Shown: positions 1 to 9,638, numbered from the stretch's first letter. The stretch: DNA of 64,000 nt from Winogradskyella sediminis (GCF_003387355.1 NZ_QUNH01000003.1:124001-188000), one strand, 5' to 3'. Notes: generated by a model from the sequence alone, not told the origin. Numbers and translations: made by a program.

Positions 1-144
1 TCTAATTACAACGAAGATAATTCGCTTAATATAAGGGTGTTTAGCGATACGCAACCTAATGACGAATTTAAGTCGGTAGAACCACAGTTAGATGATGTGT
101 ACTTTATTGCACTAAAACAAGACGAACCAGTAACTGCTGTTTAA
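1..144 (+). CDS. ABC transporter ATP-binding protein, C-terminal end (partial)
   Basis: An open frame enters from the left edge and ends with TAA at 142-144, giving 47 residues ending in ...KQDEPVTAV. The ATPase core lies outside the window, so the call rests on context. It ends 24 bases before an ABC permease on the same strand, and such permease/M1-peptidase fusions are usually preceded by a CcmA-type ATPase. The visible segment (SLNIRVFSDTQPNDEF) resembles the variable C-terminal tail of such ATPases. Identity is inferred rather than read from motifs. Confidence 0.6.
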   Translation, partial: SNYNEDNSLNIRVFSDTQPNDEFKSVEPQLDDVYFIALKQDEPVTAV

Positions 145-168
145 TTCTAAATTTAAAAAAAGAACACT

Positions 169-3100
169 ATGTTTTCTACAATATTTTTTTATGAATTAAA
201 GTACTGGTTAAAACGACCTGCGACTTATATTTATATGGCTATTTTCTTTATGCTATCCTTATTTATGGCAGCGACTACAGCTGGTATTTTCGATAGTATT
301 ACAGCCACTACAAGCTCTGCTAGAATTGTAAATTCACCAATTGGTGTAAGTAATCTTTTTAGCGGCTTAACTATTTTTATTTTCTTTTTGTTTCCTTCGA
401 TAATTGGAGCGGCAATAAATAGGGATTTTAAAAGTGAAATGCATTCCATTTTATATTCTTATCCATTTACTAAAGCCAATTACTTATTTGCCAAATTTTT
501 TAGTGCTATTACCGTGGTTACGCTAATCGTTTTAGTGATAGGAGTCGGTATGTTTATCGGTTTTAGATTACCAGGTACCAATTCAGAATTGGTGATGGCG
601 TTTGATTTTAAATCCTATTTTAATGCGTATTGGCTATTTATTTTACCAAATATTTTATTGTTTGGAGCCATAGTTTTTGCGGTGGTGACGTTTAGTCGCA
701 ACATTGCAGCCGGCTTTATAACAGTTATTTTATTATTATTTGTTCAAGGAGTTACGGAAAGTTTATTGTCCGATCCAGATAGTCGTTATTTAGCTGCGTT
801 GTTAGATCCGTTTGGAGCATCAGCGACGAGCTATTATACACGCTATTGGACGGCTTACGAACAAAACGAACTACATATTCCAATTAAAGAAGTGATACTT
901 TATAACCGATTAATTTGGTTAGGAGTTGCTAGTTTAGTATTTGGTTTGGTCTTTAAGTTTTTTACGTTTAGTCAAAATGCGATGACGATTTCGTTCTTTA
1001 AAAAACAAAAAGGACAACGGTCTACTAAACGTAATTTTGGAGGTATTACTAAAATTAATTTGCCAAAGGTAAAGCATGATTATTCTTTTATTCAGAACTT
1101 AAAAGCAACTTGGAAAATTTCTAATGTAGAGTTTAAATACATCATTAAAAGTTGGCCTTTTATTAGTATTGTTTTAGTAGGACTAATTATAGTATTAATT
1201 GCTTTAGCAGACGTTGGAAATCCTTATGGTACCACAACATATCCAATGACATGGAGAATGCTTAGAGGTGGAGGAGCATTTGTTATTGCCATTAATATTT
1301 GTACATTTTTGTATGCTGGTTTATTGGTAAATAGAAGTAAAATCGCTAACGTAAATAGTATTGAAGATGTTACACCAATACCAAACTGGTCTCTATTTTT
1401 ATCTAAGTTTATAGCCATTGTAAAGATGCAGATGCTATTGCTTACTGTAATTATGGTAGCAGGTATTTTGTTTCAAATTTATAAGGGATATTTTGATATA
1501 GAAATAGGATTGTATATCAAAGAACTTTTTGGATTAAAACTGATTAATTATGTGATTTGGGCATTTTTAGCGCTAATGATTCAAACTGTGATTAGAAATC
1601 TTTATTTAGGTCTGTTTGTTCTTATTGTTATCTCTATTGGGATTCCTTTACTAAGCTTAGCAGGTGTAGAACAAGCTGTGTTTAAATACAACGAAGGTCC
1701 TGGTTTTGGCTATAATGATATGAATGGTTATGGAGATTCACTAGCTCAGTATTTAACATATAAGTTTTACTGGTTACTTGGTGGTTTAGTATTAATGTTA
1801 GTGGCAGCTTTGTTTTGGGTACGCGGATTACCACATTCTTTTAGAGAACGCTTATCCATTGCAAAATCACGTTTTAAAACTCCGATAGCCATTTTGTTTG
1901 TAGTGCTATTAGGTGGATTCTTAACTATGGGTTATACCATTTTTAAAGCGACTAATATTAATAATGATCGTTACTCTTCTAAAGAGGTTGAAGAAATGAC
2001 TGTGGAATGGGAAAAAACCTATAAAAAGTACCAAAACTATGCACAACCACGAATTGTTGGAGTAAAAGTTAACGTGGATTTGTTTATTGATGAGCGTAAT
2101 TTTGAATCGCGTGGTGAATACACCATGATTAATAAAACAAATACTGCAATCGATAGTATTTTTCTAAATCATAATGATTATCCGAGTACGTTTAAGTTGA
2201 ATCGCGAAAACACCTTGGTGTTAGAAGATACCCTTTACAATTTTGATATTTATAGACTAAAAGAGCCAATGCTGCCTGGTGATACTATGACACTAGATTT
2301 TACGGTAAAAAATAAACCAAATACCTTTTTAGTTTCTAATTCACCTATCATTGAAAATGGAACATTTATTAATAATTTTCAGTTGTTTCCAAACTTAGGT
2401 TATAACGGAGGAGAACTTACAGACGATAAAACACGTGCTAAATATGATTTGCCTCCAAACAAGCTAAAACCTATGCCTTCAGATTCAACAGCATTAGGAA
2501 ATACTTATATTTCAAAAGATAGTGATTGGATAGATTTTGAAGCCACAGTAAGTACCAGTGAAGATCAAATTGCCATTGCACCAGGATATCTTCAAAAGGA
2601 ATGGGTTGAAGATGGTAGACGCTATTTCCATTATAAAATGGATAGTAAAATCTTAAATTTCTACGCTTTTAATTCTGCCAACTATAAAGTGAAAAAAGAT
2701 AAATGGAAGGATGTCAGTTTAGAAATTTATTATCACGAAGGTCATGAGTATAACTTAGATCGAATGATGGCAGGCATGAAAGCTTCTTTAGAATACAATA
2801 GCGAGAATTTTAGTCCATATCAACACAGACAATTGCGTATTGTAGAATTTCCTAGTGGTGGTTTCGCACAGTCTTTTCCTAATACTATTCCGTTTGGTGG
2901 AGATACTGGGTTTATTGCCGAAGTAGATGATAGCGAAGAAGGCGGTATAGACTATACCTATGCTATTACAGTACACGAAGTAGCGCATCAATGGTGGGCA
3001 CACCAGGTTATAGGTGCTGATGTTATGGGAGCAACAATGCTGTCTGAAAGTTTATCAGAATATGTGGCGTTAAAAGTTCTCGAAAAAGAATTGGGAAAAC

Positions 3101-3816
3101 AACAAATGCGTAAGTTTTTACGAAAGTCCTTAGACGATTATTTAATTAGTAGAACTTTTGAGCGTAAACGAGAGAAACCACTGATGTATAACGACGGACA
3201 AGGTTATATTCGCTACCAAAAAGGATCATTGGTGTTTTATGCACTAAGCGATTATATAGGTGAAGACGTATTAAATGGTGCTTTAAAAACGTATGTTGAA
3301 AAAGTAAAATTTCAAGAGCCACCTTATACCACATCTATAGATATGGTAAATCATATTAAAGCTGTAACACCAGATAGTTTGCAATATGTTATTAAAGACA
3401 TGTTTGAAACCATAACGGTTTACGACAATAAAATTAAAGCCGTTCAATCTACTCCATTAGACGATGGCACGTACAAGGTAGATATAGAATTTGATGTGAG
3501 TAAATTTAGAAATGACGAAAAAGGAAAACAATTGTTTTCAGAAGTAGGAAGCGATTCAATTTCTTATTTACCAGATGGTAAAGACAAACCTATTTTGTCC
3601 TTACCACTTCAAGATTATATTGATATCGGAGTCTTTACAGAAAGTGAAGTTGATGGGAAAATGAAAGAAAAGGAACTCTACTTAAAGAAACATAAAATAA
3701 CAAGTATCGATAATAAGATTTCGATTATTGTTAAAGAGAAACCAACAGAAGTAGGAGTAGACCCTTATAATAAACTTATTGATAGAGTTTCTGGCGATAA
3801 CCGTCAGAAACTATAA
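169..3816 (+). CDS. ABC-2 type permease fused to an M1 family metallopeptidase
   Basis: This 1215-residue inner-membrane protein carries two ABC-2 permease blocks. Hydrophobic helices lie at about 15-270 and 330-600, followed by a soluble region at about 640-1215 that looks like a gluzincin aminopeptidase. The zinc motif HEVAH is at residues 936-940, followed by QWW. The third ligand is probably E960 in MLSESLSEY. The spacing is HEXXH-X19-E, one residue more than the X18 of classical M1 enzymes. The fusion suggests that export or membrane remodelling is coupled to cleavage of a periplasmic peptide. The preceding partial ATPase gene is its likely partner. Substrate unknown. Confidence 0.9.
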   Translation: MFSTIFFYELKYWLKRPATYIYMAIFFMLSLFMAATTAGIFDSITATTSSARIVNSPIGVSNLFSGLTIFIFFLFPSIIGAAINRDFKSEMHSILYSYPFTKANYLFAKFFSAITVVTLIVLVIGVGMFIGFRLPGTNSELVMAFDFKSYFNAYWLFILPNILLFGAIVFAVVTFSRNIAAGFITVILLLFVQGVTESLLSDPDSRYLAALLDPFGASATSYYTRYWTAYEQNELHIPIKEVILYNRLIWLGVASLVFGLVFKFFTFSQNAMTISFFKKQKGQRSTKRNFGGITKINLPKVKHDYSFIQNLKATWKISNVEFKYIIKSWPFISIVLVGLIIVLIALADVGNPYGTTTYPMTWRMLRGGGAFVIAINICTFLYAGLLVNRSKIANVNSIEDVTPIPNWSLFLSKFIAIVKMQMLLLTVIMVAGILFQIYKGYFDIEIGLYIKELFGLKLINYVIWAFLALMIQTVIRNLYLGLFVLIVISIGIPLLSLAGVEQAVFKYNEGPGFGYNDMNGYGDSLAQYLTYKFYWLLGGLVLMLVAALFWVRGLPHSFRERLSIAKSRFKTPIAILFVVLLGGFLTMGYTIFKATNINNDRYSSKEVEEMTVEWEKTYKKYQNYAQPRIVGVKVNVDLFIDERNFESRGEYTMINKTNTAIDSIFLNHNDYPSTFKLNRENTLVLEDTLYNFDIYRLKEPMLPGDTMTLDFTVKNKPNTFLVSNSPIIENGTFINNFQLFPNLGYNGGELTDDKTRAKYDLPPNKLKPMPSDSTALGNTYISKDSDWIDFEATVSTSEDQIAIAPGYLQKEWVEDGRRYFHYKMDSKILNFYAFNSANYKVKKDKWKDVSLEIYYHEGHEYNLDRMMAGMKASLEYNSENFSPYQHRQLRIVEFPSGGFAQSFPNTIPFGGDTGFIAEVDDSEEGGIDYTYAITVHEVAHQWWAHQVIGADVMGATMLSESLSEYVALKVLEKELGKQQMRKFLRKSLDDYLISRTFERKREKPLMYNDGQGYIRYQKGSLVFYALSDYIGEDVLNGALKTYVEKVKFQEPPYTTSIDMVNHIKAVTPDSLQYVIKDMFETITVYDNKIKAVQSTPLDDGTYKVDIEFDVSKFRNDEKGKQLFSEVGSDSISYLPDGKDKPILSLPLQDYIDIGVFTESEVDGKMKEKELYLKKHKITSIDNKISIIVKEKPTEVGVDPYNKLIDRVSGDNRQKL

Positions 3817-3843
3817 ACTCAGCTTTATGAGTTAAGTAAAATG

Positions 3844-3880
3844 AGACCTTTCAGATGCCCAATATTTGAAAGGTCTTTTT
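3844..3880 (+). terminator. Rho-independent terminator after the permease-peptidase gene
   Basis: A perfect 10-bp stem (agacctttca at 3844-3853 with tgaaaggtct at 3867-3876) has a 13-base loop and is followed by a T run to 3880. It lies 28 bases after the stop codon. Confidence 0.85.
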
Positions 3881-3997
3881 GTTGTTATAAAGTGCTTCAA
3901 ACTAAACGCTGAAAACTTTAAGATTTCCTTCATAATATTAATAAGAATTTAGGGTTATAGACTTTAAATATTATTAATTTTGAAATTATTAAGACGG

Positions 3998-4005
3998 TAA
4001 CTTTG
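3998..4005 (+). promoter_or_regulatory. Bacteroidota -7 promoter element upstream of the DUF4294 gene
   Basis: TAACTTTG matches the Bacteroidota -7 consensus TANNTTTG. A TTTG at 3979-3982 lies 15 bases upstream as a possible -33 element, slightly closer than the usual 17-23. The start codon is 27 bases downstream. Confidence 0.5.
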
Positions 4006-4031
4006 GAATGATTTTAGCATAAGCTTATAAC

Positions 4032-4721
4032 ATGAAGTATATTACTTATTTGGCATTGTTTTTTTCAGTGGTGTTCTATGCACAAGAGGATCCTGTAAAA
4101 CAAGATTCTACCGCATTACATTATATGTATATCGAAGGAGATTCTGTTCCTGTCACCTCAGTAGAATTAAAAGAAGTTTTAGTATTACCTAACCTAAAAT
4201 TTAAAGATAGAAAGGCACGTATTCGTTATATTATTTTAAGACGAAAAACCTTAAAAGTCTACCCTTATGCAAAGTTAGCTGCCGAACGATTAGAATCTTT
4301 ACAAGAGCGTTTAGATGGTTTGGAGCGAAAGCGTGATAAAAAGCGATATGCTAAGATTATTCAACGATATATTGAAGATGAGTTTTCTGCCGAACTCAAG
4401 AAACTGACAAAAACGGAAGGACAGATTTTGGTAAAACTTATTCATAGGCAAACTGGCGAAACCACTTTTAATCTCATTAAAGAATTAAGAAGTGGTTGGC
4501 GCGCCTTTTGGTTTAATAGCACAGCGCGTTTATTTGATATTTCGTTAAAAAAAGAATTTAGTCCTATAGACGAAGAAGAAGATTATTTAATTGAAGATAT
4601 TTTACAGCGTGCTTTTCAAAACGAACAGTTAGAGCGACAAGAACCTGCTTTTGAAATTGATTTTTATGAAAGTCTCAATAAATGGTCTAAAGTAGATAGT
4701 GCCACAAATTCTAAAGACTAA
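4032..4721 (+). CDS. DUF4294 family exported protein
   Basis: The protein has 229 residues with an N-terminal signal peptide (MKYITYLALFFSVVFYAQ, likely cleaved after about residue 18). The body is charged and mainly helical. It includes KVYPYAKLAAERLESL and a conserved GETTFNLIKELRSGWRAFWF block typical of DUF4294, a Bacteroidota-specific family of unknown function. The next gene starts 3 bases after the stop, so the two are probably co-transcribed. It is separated from the upstream transporter by a terminator and has its own promoter-like element. I know of no biochemical function. Confidence 0.85.
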   Translation: MKYITYLALFFSVVFYAQEDPVKQDSTALHYMYIEGDSVPVTSVELKEVLVLPNLKFKDRKARIRYIILRRKTLKVYPYAKLAAERLESLQERLDGLERKRDKKRYAKIIQRYIEDEFSAELKKLTKTEGQILVKLIHRQTGETTFNLIKELRSGWRAFWFNSTARLFDISLKKEFSPIDEEEDYLIEDILQRAFQNEQLERQEPAFEIDFYESLNKWSKVDSATNSKD

Positions 4722-4724
4722 ATT

Positions 4725-5351
4725 ATGCGTATTCAAACTAAATTAGAAGAACAACTAAATGCATGGACACATGGATTTGGAGCTGTTCTCGGAGTAGTTG
4801 CCTTAATTCTACTTATTATAAATGCCGATAGTGCAAAACCTTGGAGTTTATTTAGTGTTATTGTTTATGGACTCTCTATAATAATTTTATTTCTGGCATC
4901 TACATTTTATCATGCGGTAGAAGGGGAGAAACGCAAACATTATTTTAGAATTGTAGATCATGTAAGCATTTACCTCCTTATTGCTGGGACTTACACACCT
5001 GTTTTACTAATGTTGCTTACTCAAAGTTTGGGCTGGCCATTATTTTGGACGGTTTGGGGCATTGCGGCATTTGGTGTGGTTTTAAAACTCTTTTTTACTG
5101 GTCGTTTTGAGGTGTTTTCTACTTTGTTGTACTTAGTTATGGGCTGGCTAATTGTTTTTGATTTTTCTAACGTCTCAGAAGCTTTAGGGCCAGATGGTAT
5201 TCTGTGGTTGTTTGCAGGTGGATTATTTTATACCATAGGTATAATTTTCTACGCATTGCAGCGCCTGCCTTATAATCATGTTATTTGGCATATATTTGTT
5301 TTAGGTGGTGCCATTTGCCATTTCTTTATGGTCTATTTGTATGTTATTTAA
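4725..5351 (+). CDS. trhA: Hemolysin III / PAQR family membrane protein
   Basis: A 208-residue integral membrane protein with about seven hydrophobic helices. It has the family landmarks: AWTHGFGAVLG near the N-terminus, ASTFYHAVEG, the DHVSIYLLIAGTYTP block, and a C-terminal HVIWHIFVLGGAICHFF motif. The His and Asp residues form the presumed metal site shared with PAQR receptors. Bacterial members (TrhA, YqfA) are linked to membrane lipid homeostasis, and the hemolysin name is historical. It follows DUF4294 by 3 bases and is convergent with the next gene, 8 bases away. Confidence 0.9.
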   Translation: MRIQTKLEEQLNAWTHGFGAVLGVVALILLIINADSAKPWSLFSVIVYGLSIIILFLASTFYHAVEGEKRKHYFRIVDHVSIYLLIAGTYTPVLLMLLTQSLGWPLFWTVWGIAAFGVVLKLFFTGRFEVFSTLLYLVMGWLIVFDFSNVSEALGPDGILWLFAGGLFYTIGIIFYALQRLPYNHVIWHIFVLGGAICHFFMVYLYVI

Positions 5352-5359
5352 ACTACAAA

Positions 5360-6142
5360 TTAATTTAAGGACTCAATTACAGCCTCAATTTCTGCATGCA
5401 CTCTATTGAGTTCAGTATCATAAGCTTCAGAATCATTGATAATTAATTTTCTAAATAATTCAAAAGCTTCTATTCTTAATTTTGAGTATTTAAGTAGTTT
5501 TTTATTTTGTTCTAAAAGTTCAGACGGTAAGCCTTCAATGCTGTTGCTTCTATGGATGATTTCTATATTTTCTTTCCATTTAGGAATGGCAATGGCATTA
5601 ATTTCATTTAAAAGCGATAGATTGTCTTCCGTATTGAGGTGTTCGTAAAATACTAATGATGCTTCTTCATTTTTTGTGAATTGTTCCATTTCAGCATCAT
5701 AGGCATCATATGCTTCATCAGGAATTAAGAAGATAGAAGCAACAATAATGGCTGCTAAAACAATTAGTGAAATTAGACCAATACCTGCTGCTTTCCAACC
5801 TGAGTAAAATGCGTTGTTATGTGCTTCATGTGTATCGAGTATTGTACCGTGAATTTTATTTACGATAAGGTAGATAATTCCTGTGTAAACTGCTGGAATT
5901 AACATATTTGGAGTCTTATCTATTATCGTTTCAGGAATAAGAAAAAGGGTTCCAAAAATTGCAATTGTTGCTAGAATTGAAATGATTAAGGCTGTTTTTC
6001 CTTTGTCATTTTCATTTAAAGCTTTGTAGTTTTCTTTAATTAAATAGCCAGCTGCCATCGGACCACCAATAAACGTTGCGATTCCTATAGATTTTTGTGA
6101 GTAAAATTTTAAGTCTTTTGTCGTATTTATTGATTCAGTCAT
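5360..6142 (-). CDS. Uncharacterised membrane protein with four helices and a soluble tail
   Basis: The protein has 260 residues. Hydrophobic segments lie at about 18-35, 50-70, 80-97 and 117-140. A hydrophilic, helical C-terminal domain (about 142-260) is rich in Glu, Asn and Leu. I do not recognise a family. The first half (GPMAAGYLIKENYKAL) resembles small flavobacterial membrane proteins of the tail-anchor type, but this gives no function. It starts 9 bases from the stop of the DinB-like gene upstream on the same strand, so the two could be co-transcribed. Confidence 0.75.
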   Translation of the reverse strand: MTESINTTKDLKFYSQKSIGIATFIGGPMAAGYLIKENYKALNENDKGKTALIISILATIAIFGTLFLIPETIIDKTPNMLIPAVYTGIIYLIVNKIHGTILDTHEAHNNAFYSGWKAAGIGLISLIVLAAIIVASIFLIPDEAYDAYDAEMEQFTKNEEASLVFYEHLNTEDNLSLLNEINAIAIPKWKENIEIIHRSNSIEGLPSELLEQNKKLLKYSKLRIEAFELFRKLIINDSEAYDTELNRVHAEIEAVIESLN

Positions 6143-6151
6143 TTTTTTGGT

Positions 6152-6619
6152 TTAAGGCTTTAAAAGTAATTTATTTAGAATTATTATTTGTCCAAGATGG
6201 TAATGGGTATGTTCAATGAGACCTAAAATATTAGATGTGTAAGTACCATATTTTTTATCTGTAAAAGGACTGTCTAATGTAGTGTCTGCTAATTTTGATA
6301 GTATTTTAGTAAAGCGTTCAGCCTCATTCCACATGGTTTTTTGAAGTGTTTCCCATTCGTTTTGTGATGAAATATTTGGGTGCTTATAACTTTCGCTATC
6401 ATTTCCAATAAGTTGGCCGTCTTCTAAAACTCTAAGTTGCACTTTGGTGAAATAGTGAATATGATAGGTGAGCGCCAAAATAGTATTGAAACCTTCTATC
6501 TTTTTAATCGCTGTATTCCAATTAATATTAGAAACGGTAGCTTTTACATTAACCTCTGTCCAATTACCACCAAAATAAACCTGGTGTACTTGTGTGGCGA
6601 GTTGTTTTGAGGTTGGCAT
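6152..6619 (-). CDS. DinB-like four-helix metal-binding protein
   Basis: A 155-residue cytosolic protein without a signal peptide. It looks like the DinB/YfiT four-helix fold: a helix with TYHIHYF (His53/His55) and a C-terminal EHTHYHLGQI block (His137, His139, His141) that would supply the metal-binding histidine triad. Members include thiol-dependent transferases and many proteins of unknown role. ATG at 6617-6619 gives full family length. The substrate cannot be deduced. Confidence 0.75.
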   Translation of the reverse strand: MPTSKQLATQVHQVYFGGNWTEVNVKATVSNINWNTAIKKIEGFNTILALTYHIHYFTKVQLRVLEDGQLIGNDSESYKHPNISSQNEWETLQKTMWNEAERFTKILSKLADTTLDSPFTDKKYGTYTSNILGLIEHTHYHLGQIIILNKLLLKP

Positions 6620-6678
6620 TTTTTTAAAGTAGTGAGTTTTTGTTGCGTATAAATCTATAAAAAATGTGTGGGCTGCTG

Positions 6679-7815
6679 TTAATTCTTGCTTTTTCTTGAA
6701 CTAGCTCCTGCTTTTATCTTTTCTTCAAGTACAAGAATAACGGTCTTTTTTAAATCGTCATAATCAAAATCCTCTTCAAATCCATATCTAAATGTAGAAT
6801 GTGTTCCATTTTTGTCCATACCAAGGACATACTTTGAGCCTCCAAGTTCTATAGAGATGGGCGAATTTTCAGTTTGAATGGTAAATTCAGTTTCACCTTT
6901 ATCATTTGTAACGTAGAATATATGTTTATAATATAATTCTCCTTCGTTCTCTTCAAATCGTTCGTAAACAAAGATTAACTTACCATTCCATTCAAACTGG
7001 TCAAAACAAAACTGGGTTTTTAATGAATCTTTTAACTTCCCTTCGTTATATGCTATATATAATTTTTCTTTAAGTGGTACTGCTTTATCGTACTCCTTTT
7101 GGCCGTAGTAAACTTGAATTAATTTGGCATAAGATCCATAATCGTTCGGAACCCTTTCAAGCAATTCTTTATAGGCAATTTCAGACTTTGTGTACTCTTT
7201 TTTTAAAAATTCATAGAGTCCAATGTTATAAAGTGCAATGATGTACGAATCAGATTCAATGGAAATCATGTCTTTCGATTTGTAAAAAGCGTCTAATGCT
7301 TTATCAGGCTGATTCAGTTCTGCATAGATTTGAGGAATCATTGTAAACGGTCTTTCAATAGGTTTGTGCTTTTCGGTTGCAGTGGTATAAGCTGAAAGCG
7401 CTTGGTCTAACTTATCTTGACTAATAAATGCATCACCTAAACCGCTATAATAATTAGAGTCATTAGAATTTAACGCAATAGCTTTATTAAAGGATGAGAT
7501 AGCGTTATCGAACTGTCCCATATAATTATAGGTCATTCCTTTTATAAAATAAGCATCTGGATCAGTGCTGTCTTTTTGGATGGATAAATCCATTAATTTA
7601 AGCACATTATCATCATCAGCTTTCATATAATACGCCATACCAATGTAATAAATGGCTTTGGCAGAATAGTCATTTGCTTTATCAGCGTGTTCGCCAATGA
7701 TTTTATCGTATTGTTCTTCGTTTAAAGCAACTTCTAATTCGGTCGCTAATTGATCTTGAGCATAATAACTAAAGTGAAAAAGGCAAATGGTTATGGTGAA
7801 TAGAATTTTTTTCAT
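6679..7815 (-). CDS. Exported tetratricopeptide-repeat protein
   Basis: The protein has 378 residues with a signal peptide (MKKILFTITICLFHFSYYAQ). Residues about 50-235 contain several TPR units, for example DAYFIKGMTYNYMGQFDNAISSFNKAIAL and NYYSGLGDAFISQDKLDQALSAYTTAT. The last 130 residues form a non-TPR, probably beta-rich domain (LYYKHIFYVTNDKGETEF). It is likely a periplasmic scaffold for protein interactions. Neighbours give no pathway. Confidence 0.8.
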   Translation of the reverse strand: MKKILFTITICLFHFSYYAQDQLATELEVALNEEQYDKIIGEHADKANDYSAKAIYYIGMAYYMKADDDNVLKLMDLSIQKDSTDPDAYFIKGMTYNYMGQFDNAISSFNKAIALNSNDSNYYSGLGDAFISQDKLDQALSAYTTATEKHKPIERPFTMIPQIYAELNQPDKALDAFYKSKDMISIESDSYIIALYNIGLYEFLKKEYTKSEIAYKELLERVPNDYGSYAKLIQVYYGQKEYDKAVPLKEKLYIAYNEGKLKDSLKTQFCFDQFEWNGKLIFVYERFEENEGELYYKHIFYVTNDKGETEFTIQTENSPISIELGGSKYVLGMDKNGTHSTFRYGFEEDFDYDDLKKTVILVLEEKIKAGASSRKSKN

Positions 7816-7865
7816 AATTCGATGTAATAATATGATAATTTTTTAAAGCAGAGTTATGCACGTCT

Positions 7866-8867
7866 TTATTCGTCATTCCCATAAACAAGATTGATAAAAT
7901 CGGACTTTTCTAAAGTACCAAAATAATCTTCAATGGAAACATCTTCTAGTACTTTATTAATTTCATTTTTATCATAAGGAACATTAATAAGTAAAGTTTC
8001 GAGATCAGAAATGGGTTGTCTTCCAAAGAAATCGCCAAAAACTTTAAAATCTGAAATATGTCCTTTTTCAACAAAAATCCTTAAATCAATTTCACCTATA
8101 GGAAAACGTTTGTTGCGTTGGATATTGAATTTAGGGGAACGTCCAAAATTCCACTCCCATAAATCATATTTTTCAGCTTTTAAATCATGAACAGCTTTCC
8201 ATTCCGCTTCCGTTAATTTATAGGTTTCAAAAGGTTCACTAGCTTCATATAATCCTGTGAGTAATTGCTTTTTAAAATCTGCCATTGAAATAGGTGACGT
8301 TAAAAAATCGCTGATATTTGCCACACGACTTCGTACCGATTTATGACCTTTAGATTGAATTTTGCTCATTTTAACCTGAAGTGCTTTCACCACCTCGCTC
8401 ATGTCTGTATCAAACAATAAAGTGCCATGACTAATCATTCGTTTTCCTGTTGAAAATTGCGCGGTTCCCGAAATTTTCTTCTCATCTACCAAAATATCAT
8501 TTCGGCCTTTAAGTTCTGCAGCCACTCCCATATCATTTAAGACTTTAATAACAGGTGCTGTAAATTTTTTAAAGTTGCTAATACTTTTGCCGTCGTGGTT
8601 GGTAATAAAACTAAAATTTAAGTTTCCTAAGTCGTGATAGACAGCTCCACCACCAGAAATACGTCTTACCACATGGATATTATTGGCTTCTGTATAGTCT
8701 TGGTTAATCTCTTCTAAGGTGTTTTGGTTGCGCCCAATTATAATAGATGGCGCATTTATATAAAATAATAAATAATCTGTAGAAGCATCAAAATGTCTTA
8801 AGGCATATTCTTCTAAAGCTAAATTTAATTTAGGATTAGTGTGGCCTTCATTATCAATAAAAATCAT
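7866..8867 (-). CDS. lplA: Lipoate-protein ligase
   Basis: This 333-residue cytosolic enzyme should activate lipoate with ATP and attach it to E2 and glycine-cleavage H proteins. Visible landmarks are RRISGGGAVYHD at 68-79, the lipoate-binding glycine loop, and the catalytic lysine in DEKKISGTAQ (about K131). The C-terminal third is the usual LplA accessory domain. Length fits the family. It could serve the dihydrolipoyl dehydrogenase-dependent complexes whose E3 is encoded at 21722-23122. A promoter element lies 26 bases upstream of its ATG. Confidence 0.93.
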   Translation of the reverse strand: MIFIDNEGHTNPKLNLALEEYALRHFDASTDYLLFYINAPSIIIGRNQNTLEEINQDYTEANNIHVVRRISGGGAVYHDLGNLNFSFITNHDGKSISNFKKFTAPVIKVLNDMGVAAELKGRNDILVDEKKISGTAQFSTGKRMISHGTLLFDTDMSEVVKALQVKMSKIQSKGHKSVRSRVANISDFLTSPISMADFKKQLLTGLYEASEPFETYKLTEAEWKAVHDLKAEKYDLWEWNFGRSPKFNIQRNKRFPIGEIDLRIFVEKGHISDFKVFGDFFGRQPISDLETLLINVPYDKNEINKVLEDVSIEDYFGTLEKSDFINLVYGNDE

Positions 8868-8892
8868 AAAATAGCGCGTGTTTGGTATAAGA

Positions 8893-8900
8893 CAAAGATA
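8893..8900 (-). promoter_or_regulatory. Bacteroidota -7 element for lplA
   Basis: The minus strand reads TATCTTTG, a match to TANNTTTG, 26 bases upstream of the lplA start codon. No clear -33 TTTG was found at the usual distance. Confidence 0.4.
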
Positions 8901-9051
8901 AGAATTTGAAATGGTGAAGGCGACTTAGATTGGGTTTATTTATGTGTGTAGTGTGTACTTATTGTTGTGATGCGTTGAATGATAAATTGTCTTTAAAGCT
9001 ACTATAAATAGGGTATAGGTTATTTTTAATTTTAACTTTGCGAGTTGGGTT

Positions 9052-9558
9052 TTACCTCACTTTTTTTCTGTCCAAACTTAAATTTACTGATAAATTTAAA
9101 AGGCTTTTATTAACGGGTTGGAAATTTTTGTTTGTTAGAATGACTTGTGGGTTTATAGTTAATTTAAGTTTTTCACTTCCGATTCCTATAAATGGTACAA
9201 GTCTTAAAGTCCACTGATCAAAATCTGTATACGTGATTAATTCTGTTCCGATAGCAATAAATTGAAAGTAAAAAGTTCCGCTTATTTTTGGTCCGATTGT
9301 AAATTTTTTGGTATTCAGGCCAATTTCAGTTCCAATTCCGTATTGATATCCTCCTCCGTGTCTTCCACCATAATTAGTTTTGTTAAGACCTATGTAGAGA
9401 AGATGAAAATCCTTTTTGTTAGAATCACTAAAACTATAACTATAACCAACTCCTAAATTCAACGATTCATAATGTCCATATTTTTTATCGTATTCACTTT
9501 GGCAAAATCCGAAAGTTATACATCCAACTAAAAATAAAAACGATATTCTGTTTTTCAA
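9052..9558 (-). CDS. Secreted, probably outer-membrane beta-strand protein (last gene of the cassette array)
   Basis: The protein has 168 residues with a signal peptide (MKNRISFLFLVGCITFGFCQ). The mature part has alternating strands rich in Gly, Tyr and Phe (LNLGVGYSYSF, GYQYGIGTEIGLN, GTFYFQFIAIGTEL), suggesting a small outer-membrane barrel. No family recognised. It is the 3'-most member of the minus-strand array. Its 5' side has a site-like arm with core ATTAAGCACA on the minus strand (9579-9588), but no matching inverse core was found after its stop, so this end of the array looks eroded. Confidence 0.7.
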   Translation of the reverse strand: MKNRISFLFLVGCITFGFCQSEYDKKYGHYESLNLGVGYSYSFSDSNKKDFHLLYIGLNKTNYGGRHGGGYQYGIGTEIGLNTKKFTIGPKISGTFYFQFIAIGTELITYTDFDQWTLRLVPFIGIGSEKLKLTINPQVILTNKNFQPVNKSLLNLSVNLSLDRKKVR

Positions 9559-9577
9559 TTTTATGTTCTGCTTTTAA

Positions 9578-9624
9578 ATTGTGCTTAATGGTCTTAGCTA
9601 TACGTAGTTTCAATTATAAGCAAT
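9578..9624 (-). repeat. Truncated attC-like site (left arm only)
   Basis: The segment attgtgcttaatggtc followed by ttagctata resembles the left arms of the complete sites (gttacaatggtctcgtata at 13132-13150). It contains a short inverted repeat, ATTGTGCTTA at 9578-9587 against TAAGCAAT at 9617-9624. The central block and right arm of a normal site are missing. It lies between the start of the 9052-9558 gene and the gene remnant. Confidence 0.5.
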
Positions 9625-9638
9625 GATTTATTGGTGGT

